The translations under genes were made by a program, and so were the position numbers. A model generated the notes under the pieces. The model saw only the letters and a program-made list of their open reading frames with translations. It did not search any database and was not told where the DNA came from. From positions 1-64,000 of the forward strand of contig NZ_WHZU01000002.1 of assembly GCF_010667655.1 (NCBI RefSeq): 64,000 bases of DNA, given 5' to 3'. This DNA comes from Bifidobacterium saimiriisciurei. GTDB taxonomy: Bacteria > Actinomycetota > Actinomycetes > Actinomycetales > Bifidobacteriaceae. Of the stretch, positions 1-11,013 are shown in pieces; position 1 is the first letter of the stretch, and each line of letters opens with the position of its first letter.

Positions 1-86
1 GGAAAATAACACCACAACACGCCTACTCCCGCAAGGACAAACCCCGGTTATAAACACCACAAAAATTCCTATAGGCCGGACATCCC

Positions 87-959
87 ATGCGACTGGAACA
101 CATCGAATCCATCGAGGACGAGAGACTCAAATCGTTCACCCATCTCACCGAACCACAGCTGCGCAACAGGCTGGAACCGTCGATGGGCATGTTCATCGCG
201 GAATCCCCCAAGGTCATCGACAGGGCCCTCGCGGCGAATGTGGAACCGGTGTCGTTCCTTGTGGAGGAGCCATGGCTCGATGGAATGTCGGAGGAATTCG
301 CGTTCGTCGACGAGCGCTGGGGCAAGGACGTCCCCGTCTACATCGCCACGCCCGAGGAGCTCAAGAAAATCACCGGATACCGACTGCACCGCGGCGCACT
401 GGCCACGATGCGCCGATGGACGCTCCCCTCGGTCGAAGACATCTGCCGCGACGCCTCACGCGTGGCCGTCATGGAGAACATCGTCGACCCCACCAACATC
501 GGAGAGCTGATGCGGTCCGCCGCCGCACTGGATGTGGACGCCGTGCTCGTCACGCCTTCATGCGGCGACCCGTTGTACCGCCGTGCGGCGAGGGTCTCCA
601 TGGGAACCGTGTTCCAGGTGCCGTGGACCCGCATCGGCGGCGACGACCGGCATTACTGGCCGTGGAAGGGCATGGAGGAGCTGCGCGCCTGCGGGCTCAC
701 GACCGCCGCCCTGGCGTTGAGCGACGACTCCATCGGTCTTGACGACCTGGTGGAGAGACTGAACAACACGCCCGACACGCCAGGGCACATCGAAAAACTC
801 GCGATGATTTTCGGCACCGAGGGCGACGGCCTGAGCCGTCATACCATAGCGCAGGCGGATTTGACCGTGAAAATCCCGATGAGCAACGGAGTGGACAGCC
901 TGAACGTAGCGGCCTCAAGCGCTGTGACCTTCTGGGCGACCCGACGCCGCCGACCCTGA
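87..959 (+). CDS. TrmH/SpoU-family RNA 2'-O-ribose methyltransferase
   Basis: A SPOUT-class, SAM-dependent methyltransferase expected to methylate a ribose 2'-OH in rRNA or tRNA. The three SpoU motifs are visible in order in the C-terminal half: motif 1 as [15 protein letters not shown] (about residue 132), motif 2 as [11 protein letters not shown] (about 239), and motif 3 as [18 protein letters not shown] (about 262), which carries the knotted SAM site. The first 120 residues look like the substrate-binding N-terminal domain seen in TrmH-like proteins. The 290-residue length is normal. It stands alone on the plus strand and is followed by glgC after 176 bp. The exact target nucleoside cannot be read from sequence. 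No strong Shine-Dalgarno is seen before the ATG, so the start is likely but not certain. Confidence 0.9.
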   Translation: MRLEHIESIEDERLKSFTHLTEPQLRNRLEPSMGMFIAESPKVIDRALAANVEPVSFLVEEPWLDGMSEEFAFVDERWGKDVPVYIATPEELKKITGYRLHRGALATMRRWTLPSVEDICRDASRVAVMENIVDPTNIGELMRSAAALDVDAVLVTPSCGDPLYRRAARVSMGTVFQVPWTRIGGDDRHYWPWKGMEELRACGLTTAALALSDDSIGLDDLVERLNNTPDTPGHIEKLAMIFGTEGDGLSRHTIAQADLTVKIPMSNGVDSLNVAASSAVTFWATRRRRP

Positions 960-1135
960 CCGCGGCCTCCGATCCGTCGGCCCGTCCACGTGATGAGATG
1001 TCGTGCGGGCTACGGTTCGGCAAACGATTGATAAAAAACCGCGCAACGCCCCTGCCTTGTTTACGAAAACCGGGTTTGTGTGACAATATAGAGGTATTGT
1101 TTCACTCACCGACGAGTAGAAGGCAGGGGATACCT

Positions 1136-2380
1136 ATGAAGAGAAGCCCGAAAGTGCTCTCAATCGTTCTGGCCGGCGGCGAAGGCACGCGTCTGATGCC
1201 GCTCACCCGCGATAGGGCGAAGCCGGCGGTACCGTTCGGAGGCGTGTTCCGTCTCATCGACTTCCCGTTGAGCAATCTGGTCAATTCCGATTTCCAGCAC
1301 ATCATCGTGCTGACGCAGTACAAGTCGCATTCCCTGGACCGTCACATCTCGCAGGTGTGGCGCTTCTCCTCGCTGCTCGGCAACTACGTCTCCCCCGTCC
1401 CGGCACAGCAGCGTCTCGGCAAGCACTGGTATCTCGGTTCGGCCGACGCCATCTACCAGACCATCAACATCATCGAGGACGTCAAGCCCGATATCGTCGT
1501 GATCGTCGGCGCCGATCACGTCTATCGCATGGACTTCCAGCAGATGGTGCAGTCGCACATCGATTCCGGAGCCGAGTTCACCGTGGCCGGCATCCGTCAG
1601 CCGATCAGCCAGTCCAACCAGTTCGGCGTCATCAACACCGATCCGAACCATCCCGGCGTCATCACGCACTTCGAGGAGAAGCCCGCCACCACGCAGGGTC
1701 TTCCCGACGACCCGTCGATGATGCTGGCCTCCATGGGCAACTACGTCGCCAACACCGACGCTCTGTTCGAGGCCCTGCGCAAGGACGAGAAGGCCAAGGA
1801 CACGAAGCACGACATGGGCGGCGACATCGCACCGTACTTCGCCTCTCGCGGCGAGGCCGGCGTCTACGACTTCACCACCAACGAGATTCCCGGCTCCACC
1901 GAGAAGGACCACGCCTACTGGCGTGATGTGGGTACGATCAAGCAGTTCTATGACGCCCACATGGATCTGATCGCCTATGTGCCGGAGTTCAACCTGTACA
2001 ACACCGAATGGCCGATCTACACCTACTCCGGCTCGCTGCCGCCGGCGAAGTTCGTGCATGCGGGCCGTGACCGTCTGGGACACGCCACCGACTCCATCGT
2101 CTCCCCCGGCGTCATCGTCTCCGGCGGCGAGGTGCATCATTCGGTCATCTCGCCGAACGTGCGCATCCATTCGTGGTCGCAGATCGTGGATTCGGTGCTG
2201 TTCAACAATGTCGTCATCAACCGTCGTGCGCGCGTGTACAAGGCGATTCTCGACAAGAACGTCGTGCTTACGGAGAATGCGACCGTCGGCATCGACACCG
2301 AACGCGATCTCGAGCGCGGCTTCACGGTGACTCCGGAGGGTATCACCGTGGTTCCGAAGGGCACCATCGTCACCGACTGA
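1136..2380 (+). CDS. glgC: Glucose-1-phosphate adenylyltransferase (ADP-glucose pyrophosphorylase)
   Basis: Makes ADP-glucose from glucose-1-phosphate and ATP, the committed step of bacterial glycogen synthesis. The N-terminal nucleotidyltransferase signature [14 protein letters not shown] followed by [10 protein letters not shown] starts at residue 9. The active-site region [10 protein letters not shown] and the metal/sugar-phosphate region GADHVYRMD follow, and the C-terminal third is a left-handed beta-helix with hexapeptide-like repeats. At 414 residues it has the usual family length. The frame is open further upstream, but the ATG at 1136 is chosen because it matches the conserved N-terminus and follows an AGGCAGGGG purine tract. 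A strong terminator follows immediately. The partner glgX begins near the other end of this window. Confidence 0.97.
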   Translation: MKRSPKVLSIVLAGGEGTRLMPLTRDRAKPAVPFGGVFRLIDFPLSNLVNSDFQHIIVLTQYKSHSLDRHISQVWRFSSLLGNYVSPVPAQQRLGKHWYLGSADAIYQTINIIEDVKPDIVVIVGADHVYRMDFQQMVQSHIDSGAEFTVAGIRQPISQSNQFGVINTDPNHPGVITHFEEKPATTQGLPDDPSMMLASMGNYVANTDALFEALRKDEKAKDTKHDMGGDIAPYFASRGEAGVYDFTTNEIPGSTEKDHAYWRDVGTIKQFYDAHMDLIAYVPEFNLYNTEWPIYTYSGSLPPAKFVHAGRDRLGHATDSIVSPGVIVSGGEVHHSVISPNVRIHSWSQIVDSVLFNNVVINRRARVYKAILDKNVVLTENATVGIDTERDLERGFTVTPEGITVVPKGTIVTD

Positions 2381-2402
2381 CGCTTCCGCCCGATAAAACC
2401 TG

Positions 2403-2438
2403 AAGGCCTCCACCGCGAACGCGGTGGAGGCCTTTTTT
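2403..2438 (+). terminator. Rho-independent terminator of glgC
   Basis: A perfect 15-bp stem (2403-2417 with 2420-2434) is followed by a run of six T, 23 bases after the glgC stop. The A-rich left flank could also let it work for the minus-strand suf operon, which ends at 2521. Confidence 0.93.
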
Positions 2439-2520
2439 GGCGGGGCGCGGAACGGCCGGTCCATAGGAAAGACCGATAGAAAAACCGAGCGTCCGCATCA
2501 CGCAGAAGCTCGGTCGAATC

Positions 2521-3096
2521 CTAGGCGCCGTAAGTGGGCAGGTTGTCGAAGTTGAATCCAAGGGCGGCGAGCTGGGCCTGCCCTTCGGGGGTGATCTTTT
2601 CGATGCTCCACGGCGGGGTCCACGTCCAGTCGATGCGGAACTCCTCGACCAGTCCGGCGAGCACGCTGGCCGTTTCGTCCTCGATGAGGTCGGTGAGCGG
2701 GCATGCGGGCGTGGTGAGCGTCATCGTGATGATGGCGCGGCCAAGCTCGTCGATCTCGATGCCGTAGACCAGGCCGAGGTCGACGACGTCAATGCCGAGT
2801 TCCGGGTCGATGACCTGGTGCAGGGCCTCCTGCACGTCGCGCGCGGTGGCCCGGCCGATGTCGTCGATGGCCTTCAGCGGAATGTCCGGCTCGTCGTTGC
2901 CGGAATCCGAGCATCCGCATGCGCCGTGGTCGTTGCCACAGCCGCAGGTGTCGGCCGTCTCGTCGGTCTTGCCGACGGAGCCTGCGAGATTGGGGTTCAT
3001 CATGACTTTCTTGGCGGCTTCTTCATCGCCCAAGGCACGCTGCACGGACTGATAGACCGAATCCTGCGGCTCGGGCACAAGGTTGTCGTCTGCCAA
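2521..3096 (-). CDS. sufT: SufT-like DUF59/MIP18-family Fe-S assembly protein
   Basis: Last gene of the suf operon. The C-terminal 100 residues are a DUF59 domain (DVQEALHQVIDPELGIDVVDLGL), with the conserved cysteine in TTPACPLTDL. Members help mature Fe-S proteins. The N-terminal third is unusual: an acidic linker holding a cysteine cluster (DTCGCGN and GACGCSD, around residues 49-62) that the core domain does not need and that may bind metal. The start is a TTG preceded by GGAGG a few bases away; no ATG fits. The gene lies 36 bp downstream of sufU, so co-transcription is likely. The symbol follows operon context. Confidence 0.85.
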   Translation of the reverse strand: MADDNLVPEPQDSVYQSVQRALGDEEAAKKVMMNPNLAGSVGKTDETADTCGCGNDHGACGCSDSGNDEPDIPLKAIDDIGRATARDVQEALHQVIDPELGIDVVDLGLVYGIEIDELGRAIITMTLTTPACPLTDLIEDETASVLAGLVEEFRIDWTWTPPWSIEKITPEGQAQLAALGFNFDNLPTYGA

Positions 3097-3132
3097 TTAC
3101 GCCTCCTTATCGATATTGGTTGTGTACGTGTT

Positions 3133-3729
3133 CTACGATTCCCTGCCGGCGACGACGCCGGACATGTGGGCGAGGGCCTGCGCCATGGAGTCCTTGAGCC
3201 CTTCCCATCCCAGTAAAGCACACTTGATGCGCATCGGATAGCGCGAAACGCCTTGGAACACCACGGCGTCGCCGAGCGTCTCCTCAAGCTGCTCGTCGTT
3301 CAGACCATTGCCTCGCGATTCCATGAGCTTGTGGAACGTGTGGAACAGCTCCATGGCCTCGTCCACGGTCTTGCCGTCGACGAGGTCGACCATGATGGAC
3401 AGGCTCGCCTGGGAGATGGAACAACCCTGGCCATCCCAGATCAGCTTCTCGATATGCTGCGGCCTGCCATCGGAGCCGTCGGAGATCTCGACGCGCACGG
3501 TGACCTCATCGCCGCAGGTGGGATTGAACTGGTGGGACTGCGCCGGCACACAGTATTCGTGGCTGGCCTGCAGCGTGCTCTCCCCCGCGCTCAGACTGTC
3601 GACACCGATGGTGTTTCCCGACTCTCCGGAGTCGAAATGGACCTTGCCGTGAGGATCCTTCGAAGCCTCCAGGATGACTTCCTGGTACATCTGTTCGAGT
3701 TCCTCGGAACTCATTCCGTAATCTGCCAT
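3133..3729 (-). CDS. sufU: SufU-type Fe-S cluster scaffold / sulfur acceptor
   Basis: IscU/SufU fold. It takes sulfur from the desulfurase SufS and passes it to the SufBCD scaffold. The three Cys motifs are present: NPTCGDE (about residue 72), GQGCSISQAS (about 103) and RIKCALLGW (about 173), with the SufU-type insertion between the second and third. At 198 residues it is longer than typical SufU because a stretch of about 40 residues rich in Gly, Ser and Glu separates the first helix (EELEQMYQEVILEAS) from the first Cys motif. The ATG at 3729 follows an AGAGGG Shine-Dalgarno. A long intercistronic hairpin separates it from sufS. Confidence 0.93.
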   Translation of the reverse strand: MADYGMSSEELEQMYQEVILEASKDPHGKVHFDSGESGNTIGVDSLSAGESTLQASHEYCVPAQSHQFNPTCGDEVTVRVEISDGSDGRPQHIEKLIWDGQGCSISQASLSIMVDLVDGKTVDEAMELFHTFHKLMESRGNGLNDEQLEETLGDAVVFQGVSRYPMRIKCALLGWEGLKDSMAQALAHMSGVVAGRES

Positions 3730-3760
3730 GCCCTCTAACCTAGCGATGTGCTATGACGTT

Positions 3761-3803
3761 GACGGCCCCTCATGCCGTGGGCATATCGGCATGACGGGCC
3801 GTC
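3761..3803 (-). other. Intercistronic stem-loop between sufS and sufU
   Basis: GACGGCCCCTCATGCCG (3761-3777) pairs with CGGCATGACGGGCCGTC (3787-3803), a 17-bp stem with a single mismatch and a 9-nt loop. There is no T-run on the minus-strand exit side, so it is not a classical terminator. In an operon transcript it could tune the relative levels of sufS and sufU-sufT by RNA processing or stability. Confidence 0.7.
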
Positions 3804-3827
3804 GATGCGACATAGACGATATCGCCT

Positions 3828-5102
3828 CTACTCGGCGCGGAAGAACGCCCTTACCTTGGACACCGCTTCGATGAGCGCCTTGGCGTCGTCCACGGAGTTG
3901 TAGATGCCGCTGGAGGCGCGGTTCGAGGCGAACAGGCCGAAGTGGCGGTGCACCGGCTGGGCGCAATGGTGGCCGACGCGGATGGCGATGCCCTGCGCGT
4001 CGATGAACTGGCCGACGTCGTGCGGGTGCACGCCCTTGACGTCGAAGGCCACGGTGCCGATGCGGTCCACGTTCTCACGCGGTCCGAGGATACGGATGCC
4101 GTCGATGTCGCCGAGCTTGAGCAGCTCGGCCGCAATGGCCTTCTCGTGGTCCTCGAGGTTCTCCATGCCGATGTTCATCAGCCATTCGGCGGCGACACCC
4201 GCGGCGACGACCTGCGCGACCGGCTGGGTGCCGGCCTCGAACCTGGCCGGCGGCTCCATGTACTGGGCGGGCTTGTCCATCCAGGCGAGCTCGACCATGG
4301 ATCCGCCGAAGTTGGCCGGAGGCAGCGCTTCGAGCAGTTCGCGCTTGCCATAGAGGAAGCCGACGCCGGTGGGACCGTACATCTTGTGGGCGCTCCATGC
4401 GGCGAAGTCCACGTCGAGGGCGTGGAAGTCCACCTTGAGATGGGGCACCGACTGGCATGCGTCGAGGATGAAGACGGCTCCGACCTCGTGTGCGCGCCTG
4501 ATGATCGGGGCGATGTTCGTGATGGCGCCGGTGGTGTTGCCCACATGGGTGATGGCAACGACCTTGGTGCGCTCGGTGATGACCTCGTCGAGATCGTCGG
4601 TGCGCACACGACCATCCTCGGTGAGTCCCAGCCACTTGAATGTGGCGCCGGTACGGGCCGCGAGCTCCTGGAACGGCAACAGCACGGAATGGTGTTCCGC
4701 CTCGGAGACGACGATCTCATCGCCGGGCTTGACGGCGAAGCGCCTGGCGGCCTCTCCCCCGCGTCCGAGCGATGCATTGCCGATGGCGGTGGCGAGCAGA
4801 TTAAGTCCCGCGGTGGCGCCGCCGGTGACGACGATCTCCTCCTCGCCTTCGGCCGAGTTGGCTCCGACGAGCGCGGCGACCTTGGCACGGGCCTGTTCGA
4901 ACGCCTCGGTGCTCAGTGCGGCGAGCTCGTGGGCGCCGCGATGCACACCGGCGTTGATGGTCCGGTAGAACTCGGATTCCGCGTCGATGACGCACTGCGG
5001 CTTCTGCGAGGTGGCCGCGGAATCCAGATACACGAGCGGATGTCCGTGAATCTTCTGGTCGAGAATCGGGAACTGCGCCCGAATCGCCTCAAAATCCACC
5101 AT
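3828..5102 (-). CDS. sufS: SufS cysteine desulfurase
   Basis: A class V, PLP-dependent group II cysteine desulfurase that removes sulfur from L-cysteine for Fe-S assembly and hands it to SufU. Near the N-terminus is the YLDSAATSQKP substrate region. The PLP lysine is in SAHKMYGPTG (about residue 236) and the catalytic cysteine in RVGHHCAQP near residue 378, on the short SufS-type loop. The 424-residue length is typical. The gene lies in the minus-strand suf operon, 201 bp downstream of sufC, and the gap holds a very large palindrome. It is followed by sufU after another hairpin. Confidence 0.97.
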   Translation of the reverse strand: MVDFEAIRAQFPILDQKIHGHPLVYLDSAATSQKPQCVIDAESEFYRTINAGVHRGAHELAALSTEAFEQARAKVAALVGANSAEGEEEIVVTGGATAGLNLLATAIGNASLGRGGEAARRFAVKPGDEIVVSEAEHHSVLLPFQELAARTGATFKWLGLTEDGRVRTDDLDEVITERTKVVAITHVGNTTGAITNIAPIIRRAHEVGAVFILDACQSVPHLKVDFHALDVDFAAWSAHKMYGPTGVGFLYGKRELLEALPPANFGGSMVELAWMDKPAQYMEPPARFEAGTQPVAQVVAAGVAAEWLMNIGMENLEDHEKAIAAELLKLGDIDGIRILGPRENVDRIGTVAFDVKGVHPHDVGQFIDAQGIAIRVGHHCAQPVHRHFGLFASNRASSGIYNSVDDAKALIEAVSKVRAFFRAE

Positions 5103-5185
5103 TATTCCCCCTTATATAAAAATCCTTACGCTTCGGTCTTCACAGCTTTTCACGCTTCAGTAAGACCTGTAGCTGTGACGCGTGA

Positions 5186-5281
5186 GCTGTCGGGGTTGCC
5201 ATGTTCGACCGTAAGCTTGGGGAGGCAAAGCCTCCCCGGCCGAACGGCCTTGAGTGTGTCGAACGTGGCAACCCCGACAGC
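5186..5281. repeat. Large branched palindrome between sufC and sufS
   Basis: Bases 5186-5209 pair with 5258-5281 over 24 bp with only one G-T-type position. The enclosed 48 bases contain two further hairpins: GGGGAGGC/GCCTCCCC (5219-5237, AAA loop) and GGCC/GGCC (5238-5249, GAAC loop). The fold is therefore branched, at DNA or RNA level. It sits inside the suf operon between sufC and sufS, with no T-run on the minus-strand exit side. It looks like a mobile palindromic unit or an RNA processing/attenuation element. Confidence 0.85.
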
Positions 5282-5303
5282 GATCAAGCAGGTACCTTAC
5301 CCC

Positions 5304-6083
5304 TTACGCCAGGGCGCTTTCGGAGTCGGCGCCTTCCGGCAGGTACTGGTCGTAGCCGTTCTCCTCCAGCTCGTCGGCCAGTTCGGGGCCGCCGGTCTTG
5401 ACGAAGTGGCCATCGGCGAACACGTGCACGATGTCGGGCTTGATGTACTTGAGGATGCGCGTGTAGTGCGTGACCATGAGGATGCCGAAGTCGTTGGCTT
5501 CCTTGGCACGGTTCACGCCTTCGGAGACGATGCGCAGCGCGTCGACGTCGAGGCCGGAGTCGGTTTCGTCGAGGATGGCGAACTTGGGCTTGAGCAGTTC
5601 GAGCTGCAGCACTTCGGCACGCTTCTTCTCGCCGCCGGAGAAGCCCTCGTTCACGGAGCGGGAGGCGAACTTCGGGTCCATGCGAAGACGCTTCATGGCT
5701 TCGCCGAGCTCCTTGGCCCAGGTGCGGATGGCGGGGGCCTTGCCGTCGACCTCGGTCTTGGCGGTGCGCAGGAAGTTGGTCATGGAGACGCCGGGGACCT
5801 CGACCGGGTACTGCATTGCGAGGAACAGACCGGCCTTGGCGCGCTCGTCCGGGGTCATCTTGAGGATGTCCTCGCCGTCGAGCAGCACCTGGCCGGAGTC
5901 GACCTCGTACTTGGGGTGTCCGGCCAGCGTGTAGGCGAGCGTGGACTTGCCGGAGCCGTTGGGGCCCATGATGGCGTGGGTCTCGCCGGAGTTGACGGTG
6001 AGGTTGACGCCCTTGAGGATCTGCTTGCGTCCGTCCTTGGTCTCCACCGAGGCGTACAGGTCCTTGATTTCCAATGTTGACAT
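5304..6083 (-). CDS. sufC: SufC Fe-S assembly ATPase
   Basis: The ABC-type ATPase of the cytosolic SufBCD scaffold; it binds SufB and SufD and drives conformational change during cluster assembly. Motifs in order are Walker A GPNGSGKST (about residue 41), ABC signature FSGGEKKRAE, and Walker B FAILDETDSGLD with the SufC-typical AILDETDSG form. A late histidine appears in the switch segment MVTHYTRI. At 259 residues it has the family length. It is 50 bp downstream of sufD and starts at an ATG after an AGGAGAACACC Shine-Dalgarno. Confidence 0.98.
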   Translation of the reverse strand: MSTLEIKDLYASVETKDGRKQILKGVNLTVNSGETHAIMGPNGSGKSTLAYTLAGHPKYEVDSGQVLLDGEDILKMTPDERAKAGLFLAMQYPVEVPGVSMTNFLRTAKTEVDGKAPAIRTWAKELGEAMKRLRMDPKFASRSVNEGFSGGEKKRAEVLQLELLKPKFAILDETDSGLDVDALRIVSEGVNRAKEANDFGILMVTHYTRILKYIKPDIVHVFADGHFVKTGGPELADELEENGYDQYLPEGADSESALA

Positions 6084-6133
6084 GGTGTTCTCCTAAAAAA
6101 TCTGTCGTATTTGTCGACGTTGCCGTCTCGTCG

Positions 6134-7405
6134 TTACTTTTCCTCAAGGACCTCGGCCATGGCCGCGCTTTCGCCGCGGGCGAGTCGACGGTCGATGACG
6201 CTCATGAGGTGTTCGGAGATGGACGGGATGCCGATCTCCTCGATCAGTTCGGCGAAGAAGCCGCGGACCACGAGCTTGCGGGCCTCGGTTTCGGGGATGC
6301 CGCGGGACTGCAGGTAGAACAGTTCCTCGTCGTCGAAACGGCCGACGGAGCTGGCGTGGCCGGCGCCGATGATGTTGCCGTTCTCGATTTCGAGGTTCGG
6401 CTCGGAATCGGCGATGGCGCCCGGGGTGAGCACGAGGTTGCGGTTGAGCTCGTAGGAGTCGGTGCCGGGGGCGGTGGGCTGGATGAGTGCGTTGCCCACC
6501 CACGTGGAGTGCGCTCCCTTGCCGTCGAGCGCGCCCTTGTAGACCACGCGCGACTTGCATTCGGGGTGGTTGTGCACCACCATCGTGCGGTTCTCGATGT
6601 GCTGGCCAGGGTCGACGAAGTAGATGCCGAGCATGTTGAGCTCGCCCTGTTCGCCGCCGAAGTCCTGGTCCATGCGCAGGCGCACCACGTCGCCGCCGAG
6701 CGTGACGACGGAATGGCGCAGGGACGCGCCCTTGCCCACGTGGATGCGGTGGTTGCCCACGTGCTTGGATTCCGGGTCCCATTCCTGCACGAACGTGGTG
6801 GAGATGTGGGAGTCGGTGCCGGTGACGATCTCCACGCCTTCGGCGAGACGGGCCTTGCCCTCGTGTTCGACGATCACGTCGCCGTGGGCCTTGTCGCCGG
6901 CCTTGATGACGAGATGGAACGCGTCGAGGTCGAGTCCCGCTCCCTTGACCTTCACGAGCACCGGGGACTTCAGTTCGCCGGTGAGCTCCACCACGGTCGC
7001 GGTGGTGCCGGACTGCCATTCGACGGCGGCGGCCCGGTCAGTCGGCTTGGAGACCGTGCCGGAAGGCGCCTCGTCAAGTTTGGCCTGGTAGACCTTCACA
7101 TTGTCGGCCGCGAGGTCAGAGCCGTCGATGGCACCGACTTCGATGGTGGTCTCACCGCTCGGCTTGAACACGTCGAAGAACTCCTCGATGCGCTCGATGG
7201 GCGTATAGCGCCAGTCGTCCTGCTTGCGCGTGGGCATGGCGAAGTCGTCGGCGTCGAAGGAGCGTGGCGCCTTGTCGGCGCTGGACGGCATGAGGGCCGG
7301 CACGGCGTACGGGTCGTTGAGGTCGGCCACGGGGATGTTGAGCTCGGCCGCGACCTCGGCCGCGGTGTCCTTGCCTGTGGTTTCGATGTTCGTTGCCTCG
7401 GTCAT
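6134..7405 (-). CDS. sufD: SufD Fe-S assembly protein
   Basis: A beta-helix partner of SufB in the SufBC2D scaffold. The conserved core is recognisable (NHRIHVGKGASLRHSVVTLGG, then VVHNHPECKSRVVYKG and SVGRFDDEELFYLQSRGI), including the late HASSVGRFD segment typical of SufD. The frame is open 11 codons upstream, but the ATG at 7405 (MTEATNIE) is chosen because it begins one base after the sufB stop, as expected for translational coupling. The product is 423 residues. The N-terminal 100 residues are variable. Confidence 0.96.
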   Translation of the reverse strand: MTEATNIETTGKDTAAEVAAELNIPVADLNDPYAVPALMPSSADKAPRSFDADDFAMPTRKQDDWRYTPIERIEEFFDVFKPSGETTIEVGAIDGSDLAADNVKVYQAKLDEAPSGTVSKPTDRAAAVEWQSGTTATVVELTGELKSPVLVKVKGAGLDLDAFHLVIKAGDKAHGDVIVEHEGKARLAEGVEIVTGTDSHISTTFVQEWDPESKHVGNHRIHVGKGASLRHSVVTLGGDVVRLRMDQDFGGEQGELNMLGIYFVDPGQHIENRTMVVHNHPECKSRVVYKGALDGKGAHSTWVGNALIQPTAPGTDSYELNRNLVLTPGAIADSEPNLEIENGNIIGAGHASSVGRFDDEELFYLQSRGIPETEARKLVVRGFFAELIEEIGIPSISEHLMSVIDRRLARGESAAMAEVLEEK

Positions 7406-7406
7406 A

Positions 7407-8921
7407 TCAGCCAACCGATCCTTCCATCTGCAGTTCAACGAGTCGGTTCAGCTCGAGCGCGTATTCCATCGGCAGCTCGCGGCTGATCGGCTCCACGAAT
7501 CCTCGTACGATCATGCCCATGGCCTCCTCCTCGGACAGGCCACGGCTCATCAGGTAGAAGAGCTGGTCCTCGGAGACCTTCGAGACGGTGGCCTCGTGGG
7601 CCATGGAGACGTCGTCCTCGCGCACGTCCACGTGCGGATAGGTGTCGGAACGGCTGTAGTTGTCGACCAGCAGGGCGTCGCACACGGTGGAGTTGGAGGA
7701 GCCCTCAGCGCCCTTGACGATCTTCACCAGACCGCGGTAGGCGGATCGGCCGCCGCCGCGGGAGATGGACTTCGCCACGATGGTGGACGAGGTGTGCGGC
7801 GCCAGATGAATCATCTTGGCGCCGGTGTCCTGATACTGGCCCTTGCCGGCGAAGCCGAGCGACATGGTGCTGGCCTTGGCGTACGGTTCGGCGAGGATGC
7901 AGGCCGGATACTTCATGGTGGCCTTGGAGCCGATGTTGCCGTCGACCCATTCCATGGTGCCGCCTTCGCGCACATAGGCGCGCTGGGTGACGAGGTTGTA
8001 CACGTTGTTCGACCAGTTCTGCACGGTGGTGTAGCGCACGCGGGCGTGCTTCTCCACCACGATCTCCACGATGGCGGCGTGCAACGAGTCCTCGGACCAG
8101 ATGGGGGCGGTGCAGCCTTCCACATAGTGCACGTAGGAGCCTTCGTCGGCGATGATCAGCGTGCGTTCGAACTGACCCATGGCCGGCGTGTTGATGCGGA
8201 AGTAGGCCTGCAGCGGAATCTCCACGTGCACGCCCTTCGGCACGTAGACGAAGGAGCCGCCGGACCATGCGGCGGTGTTGAGCGCGCCGAACTTGTTGTC
8301 CTCCGGAGAGACCACGGTGCCGAAGTACTTACGCACCAGGTCGGGGTATTCACGGACGGCGGTGTCGGTGTCGACGAAGATGACGCCCTGCTTCTTGAGG
8401 TCCTCCTGGATGGAGTTGTAAATGACCTCGGACTCGTACTGAGCGGCGACGCCGGAGACCAGACGGTTCTTCTCGGCCTCGGGGATGCCGAGGCGGTCAT
8501 ACGTGTTGCGGATGTCGTCGGGCAGTTCGTCCCAGGTCTTGGCCTGCTTGTCGATGGGCTTCACATAGTACTTGAAGTCGTCGGCGTTGAAACCGGAGAG
8601 GTCCACGCCCCAGTCGGGCATGGGCTTCTCGAGGAATGCCTTGAATCCGCGCAGTCGCATGTCGAGCATCCACTCGGGCTCGTTCTTGTCGGCGGAGATG
8701 GCTCGCACGACGTTCTCATCGATGCCTCGCTTCGCGGCCTCGCCGGCGGCGTCGGAGTCATGCCATCCGTAGCTGTATTCGCCGAACTGCGAGATGATCT
8801 CGTCGTCCTGTTTGATTTTGTCTTCGTTGACGCGGGAACGGTCGGCCACGTACTGGCTCATTTCCACGTCGGCCGCCGCGGCCCCCTTCGGGGTCTCCTG
8901 CGGCGTCTTCTCATCCGTCAC
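7407..8921 (-). CDS. sufB: SufB Fe-S cluster scaffold protein
   Basis: First gene of the suf operon. SufB is the main scaffold on which the cluster is built. Conserved segments include [25 protein letters not shown] in two parts, [16 protein letters not shown], and the C-terminal ARG-free SufB signature [20 protein letters not shown]. At 504 residues it is slightly longer than many homologues because of a charged N-terminal extension. The start is GTG at 8921, preceded by GGAGG with a 9-nt spacer. A short hairpin (TTCGGC...GCCGAA, 8941-8960) lies in the leader just upstream. No SufR-type regulator gene is adjacent. Confidence 0.97.
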   Translation of the reverse strand: MTDEKTPQETPKGAAAADVEMSQYVADRSRVNEDKIKQDDEIISQFGEYSYGWHDSDAAGEAAKRGIDENVVRAISADKNEPEWMLDMRLRGFKAFLEKPMPDWGVDLSGFNADDFKYYVKPIDKQAKTWDELPDDIRNTYDRLGIPEAEKNRLVSGVAAQYESEVIYNSIQEDLKKQGVIFVDTDTAVREYPDLVRKYFGTVVSPEDNKFGALNTAAWSGGSFVYVPKGVHVEIPLQAYFRINTPAMGQFERTLIIADEGSYVHYVEGCTAPIWSEDSLHAAIVEIVVEKHARVRYTTVQNWSNNVYNLVTQRAYVREGGTMEWVDGNIGSKATMKYPACILAEPYAKASTMSLGFAGKGQYQDTGAKMIHLAPHTSSTIVAKSISRGGGRSAYRGLVKIVKGAEGSSNSTVCDALLVDNYSRSDTYPHVDVREDDVSMAHEATVSKVSEDQLFYLMSRGLSEEEAMGMIVRGFVEPISRELPMEYALELNRLVELQMEGSVG

Positions 8922-9102
8922 CTTGAGCTGCCTCCATTCGTTCGGCCATACGGAGCCGAACTCTTGACGAAAGTGCTGTTATCCGTAGCAAAGCTAACAG
9001 AATGCCACGAACAACGCTAGTCGCCATTCCGAATATTATCCATCAATGAACGTGAGAAAGATTACATCGTTCCCGATGCGTTATATATGGTTCCGCACAT
9101 AG

Positions 9103-9141
9103 GCGAAAACCCGCCGAGCTTCGCGTTCGGCGTGTTTTCGC
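9103..9141 (-). terminator. Probable terminator of pyrG
   Basis: On the minus strand, CGCCGA and TCGGCG flank a loop and the stem extends through GTTTTCGC/GCGAAAAC after one mismatch. The descending arm ends in GGGTTTTCG. It lies about 50 bp after the pyrG stop and separates pyrG from the suf operon. Confidence 0.7.
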
Positions 9142-9193
9142 ACGGCCTTGTCGAGTGCCCGGCGGCTATCCGACATCGACCCGATCAGTCGTC

Positions 9194-10855
<1,662 letters not shown>

Positions 10856-10919
10856 GGAATTTCACTTTATCATCCGCATATGACCGCGCCGGCGGCGCGT
10901 GTTCCACCTCCATCTCTGC

Positions 10920-11013
10920 CATCCCGAGCGAAGGGCGCAGCCCGAAGTCGAAGAATCTTCTGGGAGTGGTGAGAACGTGAAGATTCTTCGACTCGCTTCG
11001 CTCGCTCAGAATG
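10920..11013. repeat. Inverted pair of a dispersed intergenic repeat
   Basis: The 318-bp gap 10856-11173 has no gene. It holds two diverged copies of one unit in inverted orientation, 10920-10960 and 10979-11013. Read outward they share the core AGTCGAAGAATCTTC and a GAGCGAAG/GAGCGAGCGAAGCGAG arm starting CATYCYGAGCGA. The cores form a perfect 15-bp stem (10946-10960 with 10979-10993) around an 18-nt loop. This unit resembles REP-like dispersed repeats known from many bacterial intergenic regions. It separates the binding-protein gene from pyrG and may act as an mRNA end structure for the former. Confidence 0.75.

Noticed and set aside
1160..2464. Open frame of 434 residues on the minus strand
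   Set aside because: Antisense to glgC; a compositional artefact.
5202..5265. GTTCGA...TCGAAC in the suf palindrome as a LexA/SOS box
   Set aside because: The half-sites are 48 bases apart and in the outer stem, not the CGAAC-4-GTTCG arrangement.
3942..6080. Open frame of 712 residues on the plus strand
   Set aside because: Antisense to sufS and sufC; a compositional artefact.
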